From Pseudomonadota bacterium (GTDB taxonomy: Bacteria > Pseudomonadota > Alphaproteobacteria > Kiloniellales > J153), in NCBI GenBank assembly GCA_022572105.1, contig JACZWN010000137.1:1-9505 (forward strand): a stretch of 9,505 bases of DNA, read 5' to 3'. This document shows positions 6,701 to 9,505 of the stretch, one piece after another (positions within the stretch are counted from its first letter, which is position 1; the number at the start of each line of letters is the position of its first letter). The position numbers and the translations under genes are program-made. The notes under the pieces were generated by a model. The model saw only the letters and a program-made list of their open reading frames with translations, ran no database searches and was not told the origin of the DNA.

Positions 6701-7238
6701 GGAATTCCTGAACGCCGGCCGGGTTGAGCACCGGGATCATGGCGTCCATGAAGGCGTATTCGCACTGGTGCGCGGTGGTCGAGGACTTCGCGGTGTGGTC
6801 GTCGCCGGCCAGCAGCAGCACGCCGCCGTGCTTGGCCGAGCCGGCCAGGTTGCCGTGGCGCAGCACGTCGCCCGAGCGGTCGACGCCCGGGCCCTTGGCG
6901 TACCACAACGCGAAAACGCCGTCGTAGTCGCTGTCGCCGAAGATGCCGCCCTGCTGGCTGCCCCAGATCGCGGTCGCCGCCAGGTCCTCGTTGACGCCGG
7001 GCCGGAAATGGATGTGGTTGCGCTCCAGGAACGGGCGCGCCTGCCAGAGCTGCTGGTCGAGCCCACCCAAGGGCGAGCCCCGGTAGCCCGAGATGAAGCA
7101 GCCGGTCTTCAGGCCGGCCGCGGCGTCGCGCTGGCGCTGCATGATCGGCAGGCGCACCAGCGCCTGGGTGCCGGTCAGATAGACGCGGCCCGATTCGAGC
7201 GCGTATTTGTCGTCGAGGTTGACTGTGGCAAGCGCCAT
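3753..7238 (-). CDS. Indolepyruvate ferredoxin oxidoreductase family protein, fused alpha-beta
   Basis: A cytosolic, oxygen-sensitive type of enzyme that oxidatively decarboxylates aryl or branched 2-oxoacids to acyl-CoA, passing electrons to ferredoxin. At 1161 residues it has the usual length of the fused bacterial form. Order of parts: N-terminal pyruvate-oxidoreductase-like domain (GSPLGGLDQQLW, about 55-66); middle TPP domain with FCSGCPHN (431-438) and GDGTYFHSG (496-504); an iron-sulfur region with cysteines at 634, 637, 640, 646, 667, 673 and 678; a gamma-type domain starting with TGVGGTGV (726-733); and a C-terminal part of the DUF6537 kind to the end. The ATG at 7238 has GGAG 10 nt upstream, and MALATVNLDDKY is a normal family start. 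It is the first gene of a unit with the HAD hydrolase. The substrate cannot be read from sequence: indolepyruvate, phenylpyruvate or branched oxoacids are all possible. No separate iorB is present because that part is fused. Confidence 0.95.
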   Translation of the reverse strand: MALATVNLDDKYALESGRVYLTGTQALVRLPIMQRQRDAAAGLKTGCFISGYRGSPLGGLDQQLWQARPFLERNHIHFRPGVNEDLAATAIWGSQQGGIFGDSDYDGVFALWYAKGPGVDRSGDVLRHGNLAGSAKHGGVLLLAGDDHTAKSSTTAHQCEYAFMDAMIPVLNPAGVQEFLDLGLYGWAMSRYSGCWVGFKTIAETVDSSASVQVDPHRVEIATPDDFELPPGGLNIRWPDQPLEQEDRLHRYKVLAALAFARANKLDRIVLDSPKRRFGIVTAGKSYLDVRQALDDLGIDEALAAEIGLTVYKVAMTWPLERSGLRAFAEGLDEILVVEEKRAVMENQIKEQLYNWRADARPRVIGKYDEEGEWILPSVNELTPARVARAIARRIARFHSSERIEERLRFLVEKEEALSVGAAPMERIPYFCSGCPHNTSTKVPEGSRALAGIGCHYMVLWMDRDTATFTQMGGEGVTWIGYSPFSKTEHVFVNLGDGTYFHSGIMAVRACVSAGVNITFKVLYNDAVAMTGGQPMDGPLDPAMITRQLHAEAVGKIVVVTDEPDKYPIGVEWAPGVTVRHRDDLDRVQRDLREIPGVTAIVYDQTCAAEKRRRRKRGLYPDPPKRVFINDLVCEGCGDCSVASNCLSVVPVETEFGRKRAIDQWSCNKDYSCVNGFCPSFVTVHGGRLRRPEPGAGTTQETPGTWDALPEPKLPALDEPYGILVTGVGGTGVITIGALLGMAAHLEGKGCSVLDMAGLAQKGGAVVSHVRLAAAPEDIHAVRISAGGARLVLGCDLVVAAGFETLSKMQPGATHAIVNSHQTITGDFTRNPDLHFPSQQMHDLIREAVGEERVEYLDATRLATALLGNSIATNLFMVGYAWQKGLIPLSLEAMERAIQLNGVAVETNKAALLWGRRAAHDLAAVEALAKPRAEPRSHDLSGDLDELVARRVDFLTDYQDAAYAARYTALVERVRAAETARAPGMAGLAEAVARYYFKLLAYKDEYEVGRLYAAPEFAAKLGAQFEGDFKLHFHLAPPLFSRRDPETGHLIKREFGPWIFQAMKLLARLRGLRGTVFDVFGYSAERKRERRLIVDYETLMDEVLAGLDPETHALAVELASVPEGIRGYGHVKERHLEVAEAHQTQLLQAFRNPEARKTAAE

Positions 7239-7261
7239 CGTGCGGGTGCTCCACGTGCAAA

Positions 7262-7276
7262 CGGGCGACTCGCCCG
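7262..7276 (-). promoter_or_regulatory. Leader hairpin just upstream of the oxidoreductase ribosome-binding site
   Basis: CGGGCG-ACT-CGCCCG is a perfect 6-bp, all-GC stem with a 3-nt loop. In the minus-strand transcript it ends 9 nt before the GGAG (7249-7252) of the oxidoreductase gene. There is no T run, so it would act on the leader RNA (stability or ribosome access) rather than as a terminator. Confidence 0.4.
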
Positions 7277-7305
7277 GTAAAGTTAACCTTTGTACGCCGT
7301 TACCG
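7275..7305. promoter_or_regulatory. Possible operator: CGGTAA/TTACCG inverted repeat around GTTAAC
   Basis: CGGTAA (7275-7280) and TTACCG (7300-7305) are inverted copies 19 nt apart. Between them is the palindrome GTTAAC (7282-7287). It is the only AT-containing palindromic site in the otherwise GC-rich leader, about 40-65 nt before the start codon, so a regulator site or promoter is plausible but unproven. On the minus strand a weak TTGCGG, 17 nt, TAACTT could be read across it. Confidence 0.22.
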
Positions 7306-7363
7306 CAATCGGGCGCGGCGCCCAGGACCGCGGAAAAAGCGCGGATCGGGCGCCAAGCCGCGA

Positions 7364-7370
7364 TTGGTAT
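7364..7370 (-). repeat. Short ATACCAA repeat copy
   Basis: TTGGTAT on the plus strand, ATACCAATCG on the minus strand. It shares only the 7-nt core with the other copies, so it may be a coincidence. It lies 81 nt before the copy at 7451, in opposite orientation. Confidence 0.35.
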
Positions 7371-7448
7371 GTGGGTCCGAATCGGCAGGCTCCCAGCGCA
7401 AAGAAGGCAATCTTCGCTAATCGCGCCCGTCGAACCGGGTCCGTGAGG

Positions 7449-7610
7449 TCATACCAAGGATCGGTAGCGCAGCGTCACCACGATGACGTGGGCGTCTGCG
7501 CCGATCTCGACCGCGGCCTCGTCGAAGGCCGGCGGGCCGAGGCCGATCCATGCCCCTTGTCCCGTCGTCCCGCGGCCGCCATCGGCCGGCGCCCAGAGGT
7601 TATAGCGGGA
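7449..7610 (-). pseudogene. Possible 3' remnant of a glycosyltransferase-like gene (GT39 C-terminus?)
   Basis: One minus-strand frame of 53 codons ending in TGA (7449-7451) reads like real protein although it has no start of its own. It begins SRYNLWAPADGG and ends EIGADAHVIVVTLRYRSLV, the latter an amphipathic strand-like tail. The ARQSRYNLW stretch and the closing LRYRSL resemble, from memory, the C-terminal part of GT39-type membrane glycosyltransferases (a QYDLW-like motif, then a final strand). The frame runs upstream without similarity into the stop of the pentapeptide-repeat gene, so the rest of such a gene would have been lost there. The stop codon lies inside an ATACCAA repeat. It could equally be a chance open frame in GC-rich DNA. 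Confidence 0.28.
7451..7464 (+). repeat. Dispersed ATACCAA repeat, GGATC-type copy
   Basis: ATACCAAGGATCGGT-type sequence here matches ATACCAAGGATCAGT at 1447-1461 in 14 of 15 positions. The shared perfect core is ATACCAAGGATC (7451-7462 and 1447-1458). It is the second member of this subtype and is intergenic like the others. Confidence 0.6.
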
Positions 7611-7683
7611 TTGCCGGGCGTTGGCGTGACGCGCGTGATGCGCGATCGCGGGTGGCGGTAAGCGCCGTGCGCCCCGCGCGCGC

Positions 7684-8748
7684 TCAACTCGCTTGCTTGA
7701 GCAGGGTCATGAGCGCCGTGCCCGGCAGTTTGCCGGTCTTGCAGCCGGTGAAATCGGCCTGGCGCATGTTGGTGTCCAAGAGGTCGGCGCCGCGCAGGTC
7801 GGCGCCCTTGAGGTTGGCGCGCAGCAGGTTCGCGCCGCGCAGGTTGGCCGCGGCCAGCAGCGCGCCGGCGAAGTTGGCGCCGACCAGCGTCGCGGCCTCG
7901 AAGTTGGCGGCCGCCAGGTTGGCGCCGGAGAAGTCCCGGGCGCTCAGATCCAGGCCGACGAAGACGGCCCGCTCCCCGCCCCGGGCGCCGCTTTCGATCC
8001 ATTCCGCGTGCGCCCGTAGCGTGTCCCGGAGCCACTCCATGGTGACGCCCATGACGCTGGCGGTGATCGTCCGCGTTAGGTCGACGCTCGACAGGTCGGT
8101 GTCGGTGAAGGCGGCGCCGCGCAGGTCGGCGTCGGCCAGCCGGGCGCCGGTCAGCTTGGCCTTGATGAACTCGGCGCCCTGGAAGCGGGTCGCGCGCATG
8201 TCGGCGTGACTGAAGTCCGTGTTGTCCAGGAGCGCGGCGTTGAAGTTGGCGTTCTTCAGCTTGCTGTTCGCCATGTTGGTGCCGCGCAGCAACGCCGCCC
8301 GGAAACTGCTGGGCACCGCCTCGCCGAGCACGTTGGTCTTTTCGTTGATGAATGCGCATTCGCGCAGGTCGGCGCCCTGGAGCTTGGCCCCGGTCAGGTC
8401 GGCGTGCTCGAACGCGGCGGCGCGCAGATCGGCTTTCTCGAAATTCGCGCCGGTCAGATTGGCGCCGTCGAAATTGGCGGCGAAGAGTTGCGCCAGGCGA
8501 AGTTTGGCGTCGCGGAGCTTGGCCCTGCTGAAGTCGCAGGCGGCCAACTCGGCCCCGGTCAGGTCCATCTTGGTGAAGTCGAGCCCGCTCAGGTCGCAGC
8601 GCCGGAGCACCAGGCGCCGGCCGTTGCGCACGCCCCTGACGAAGAGAACGTGGCGCTCGTGCAAGCCCTGTAAAAGCTGCTGCGTCAGGCGGATCCCGGT
8701 CAAGACCTGGGGGCCCTGCGCGCGCTTCGGCCGGTCCTCGTCCCCCAT
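7684..8748 (-). CDS. Pentapeptide-repeat protein
   Basis: A 354-residue protein made mostly of A(D/N)LxG pentapeptide repeats, which fold into a right-handed quadrilateral beta-helix; no signal peptide or membrane segment is seen. Block 1 spans about residues 49-225, with a break at the less regular INEKTNVLGEAVPSS (134-148). A non-repeat linker follows (about 226-260), then block 2 (about 262-336). It ends in a short tail, CKTGKLPGTALMTLLKQ (336-352), that is also conserved in the neighbouring paralogue. Both blocks are preceded by a similar helical lead-in (L-x2-H-x3-W/F...G-x3-G-R), so the protein is two repeat modules in series. ATG at 8748 with AAGGA and an 8-nt spacer. Function unknown: some pentapeptide-repeat proteins mimic DNA and protect gyrase (Qnr), but most are uncharacterised, and nothing here singles out that role. 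Confidence 0.93.
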   Translation of the reverse strand: MGDEDRPKRAQGPQVLTGIRLTQQLLQGLHERHVLFVRGVRNGRRLVLRRCDLSGLDFTKMDLTGAELAACDFSRAKLRDAKLRLAQLFAANFDGANLTGANFEKADLRAAAFEHADLTGAKLQGADLRECAFINEKTNVLGEAVPSSFRAALLRGTNMANSKLKNANFNAALLDNTDFSHADMRATRFQGAEFIKAKLTGARLADADLRGAAFTDTDLSSVDLTRTITASVMGVTMEWLRDTLRAHAEWIESGARGGERAVFVGLDLSARDFSGANLAAANFEAATLVGANFAGALLAAANLRGANLLRANLKGADLRGADLLDTNMRQADFTGCKTGKLPGTALMTLLKQAS

Positions 8749-9123
8749 CCGATCGGTCCTTTCCTTCGCCTCCGGCCGCGACCCGATCCGGCCCCCCGCG
8801 CAAGGGGTCGCGCCAACGCTTCTTCAAGCGGGCACCGCCCGCGGGTGCGGCAATTCCCGTCCCGGCGCTCGAAGCCGCCAATCCGTCGGCTATTGAAGAT
8901 GAAAATAATTAAAAATTACGAAATCGCGCTGATTTTTCTAACCGTCCGATCTATAGTCAGAAAAAATATGAGTAACGTTAGAATAAAATTCCAAATATCA
9001 CTATGGTAACATCGTGAATTGTCAAAAATTGAGCTATCAGTTCCTCATTTCATTACTATTAGGTTGGTTTTTATCCCGGGAAGGGGGATTTCGGTGGCGT
9101 TTTGGTCCGAACCGGTGCCGCGG
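8749..9123. other. Intergenic region with AT-rich island
   Basis: 375 nt between the two pentapeptide-repeat genes. 8749-8890 is GC-rich and holds the Shine-Dalgarno of the downstream gene. 8901-9070 is about 30% GC by hand count (51 of 170), against clearly GC-rich DNA on both sides. It contains runs of A and T, a perfect TTGACA on the minus strand (9020-9025) with only weak -10 candidates 17-19 nt downstream, and a 36-codon plus-strand frame (8899-9009) without a ribosome-binding site. No transposase or known RNA is recognised. Confidence 0.85.
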
Positions 9124-9505
9124 CTACCCCGCCTGTTGCAGCAGGGTCATGAGGCTCGTGCCCGGCAGTTGGCCCTTCTTGCAGTCGGTTAAGTCGGCGT
9201 TGCGCATGTTGGTGTCCAAGAGGTCGGCGCCGCGCAGGTCGGCGCCGCTGAGGTTCGCACGCAGCAAGTTGGCGCCGCGCAGGTTCGCCGCGGCGAGCAG
9301 CGCCCCGGAGAAGTCGGCGCCGACCAGGGTCGCGGCCTCGAAGTTGGCGGCGGCGAGGATGGCGCCTGAGAAGCTCCGTCCGCTGAGATCGAGGCCGCTG
9401 AAGTCGGCGCGCTCGCCCCCGCGCGTCCCGCTGCTCACCCAGGTTTCGTGCAGCCGGAGCTTCGCCGCCAGCCCCTCATCCGTGATACCGGTCTGGGTCG
9501 CGATC
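9124..9505 (-). CDS. Pentapeptide-repeat protein, partial (C-terminal part), paralogue of the preceding gene
   Basis: The reading frame is open to the right edge, so the start is missing. 126 residues are visible, and the GTG at 9436-9438 is not a real start because homologous sequence continues upstream of it. The part begins with a helical lead-in (GLAAKLRLHETWVSSG), followed by pentapeptide repeats and the conserved tail CKKGQLPGTSLMTLLQQ. Over the last 102 residues it is identical to the downstream paralogue at 85 positions (83%, counted by hand). Over the 25 residues before that, only 11 match. The two genes are in the same orientation, 375 nt apart, so they are a tandem duplication. Role unknown. 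Confidence 0.93.
   Translation of the reverse strand, partial: IATQTGITDEGLAAKLRLHETWVSSGTRGGERADFSGLDLSGRSFSGAILAAANFEAATLVGADFSGALLAAANLRGANLLRANLSGADLRGADLLDTNMRNADLTDCKKGQLPGTSLMTLLQQAG

Larger units (their letters stand above)
7239..7683. other. Intergenic region: oxidoreductase leader, ATACCAA copies, possible gene remnant
   Basis: 445 nt between the pentapeptide-repeat gene and the oxidoreductase gene, both on the minus strand. 7239-7310 holds the oxidoreductase leader with a tight hairpin and a GTTAAC-centred inverted repeat. ATACCAA copies lie at 7364-7370 (minus) and 7451-7462 (plus). 7449-7610 holds a protein-like stretch on the minus strand. No clear T-tract terminator for the pentapeptide-repeat gene is visible. 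Confidence 0.75.

Noticed and set aside
4092..7280. 1062-residue open frame on the plus strand opposite the oxidoreductase gene
   Set aside because: Its codons are the exact complements of the sense codons; in high-GC genes TTA, CTA and TCA are rare, so this antisense frame stays open by default. The sense strand has clear domain motifs, and this one is low-complexity Gly/Ala/Arg/His.
7475..8881. 468-residue minus-strand frame overlapping the pentapeptide-repeat gene
   Set aside because: A shifted frame of the repeat gene. Only the other frame gives regular A(D/N)LxG repeats and has a Shine-Dalgarno.
8921..8937. AAATC/GATTT hairpin followed by T residues in the AT-rich island, considered as a terminator
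   Set aside because: A 5-bp mostly A:T stem is too weak, and no gene ends next to it on that strand.
7684..9438. Regular short sequence periodicity that could suggest a CRISPR or satellite array
   Set aside because: The period is the 15-bp coding unit of pentapeptide repeats; there are no conserved repeat-spacer units.

Overview
The window is high-GC DNA that looks like an alphaproteobacterium, most likely of Rhodospirillales type. The evidence is a class II-lineage AroA, a divergent FYDLN-type zinc-ribbon/acidic-tail protein (a family I know mainly from Alphaproteobacteria), a GC-rich tRNA-Ala(GGC) and a fused indolepyruvate ferredoxin oxidoreductase. No phylogenetic search could be run, so this is inference from gene content.

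Layout, left to right. (1) 1-1419 is conserved housekeeping DNA: the N-terminal half of aroA on the minus strand, a divergent promoter region, the FYDLN zinc-ribbon gene, a probable terminator and a tRNA-Ala with the G3:U70 identity pair. (2) 1420-1814 has no gene but is unusually rich in hairpins. It is bounded by imperfect inverted copies of a short repeat with core ATACCAA. (3) 1815-2990 is a YbfB/YjiJ-like MFS transporter. Its start lies about 12 nt after a perfect extended -10 box formed by one of those repeats. (4) 7238-3031 (minus) is a two-gene unit: a 1161-residue fused indolepyruvate ferredoxin oxidoreductase for amino-acid-derived 2-oxoacid oxidation, followed 11 nt later by a HAD-family hydrolase. 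(5) 7239-7683 is an intergenic stretch with the operon leader, two more ATACCAA copies and what may be the 3' remnant of a glycosyltransferase-like gene. (6) 7684-9505 (minus) holds two paralogous pentapeptide-repeat genes, the second cut by the window edge. They are separated by an AT-rich island of about 30% GC, in sharp contrast to its surroundings.

The coding genes are mostly recognisable. The least explained part is the non-coding architecture: a dispersed ATACCAA repeat sits at nearly every transcription-unit boundary from 1440 to 7460. One pair of copies encloses a strongly structured segment of about 350 bp, which could be a MITE-like element or a structured RNA. The second point of interest is the pentapeptide-repeat pair, whose C-terminal repeat block is far better conserved than the linker in front of it. 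I see no CRISPR array, no recognisable transposase and no complete phage or defence system.
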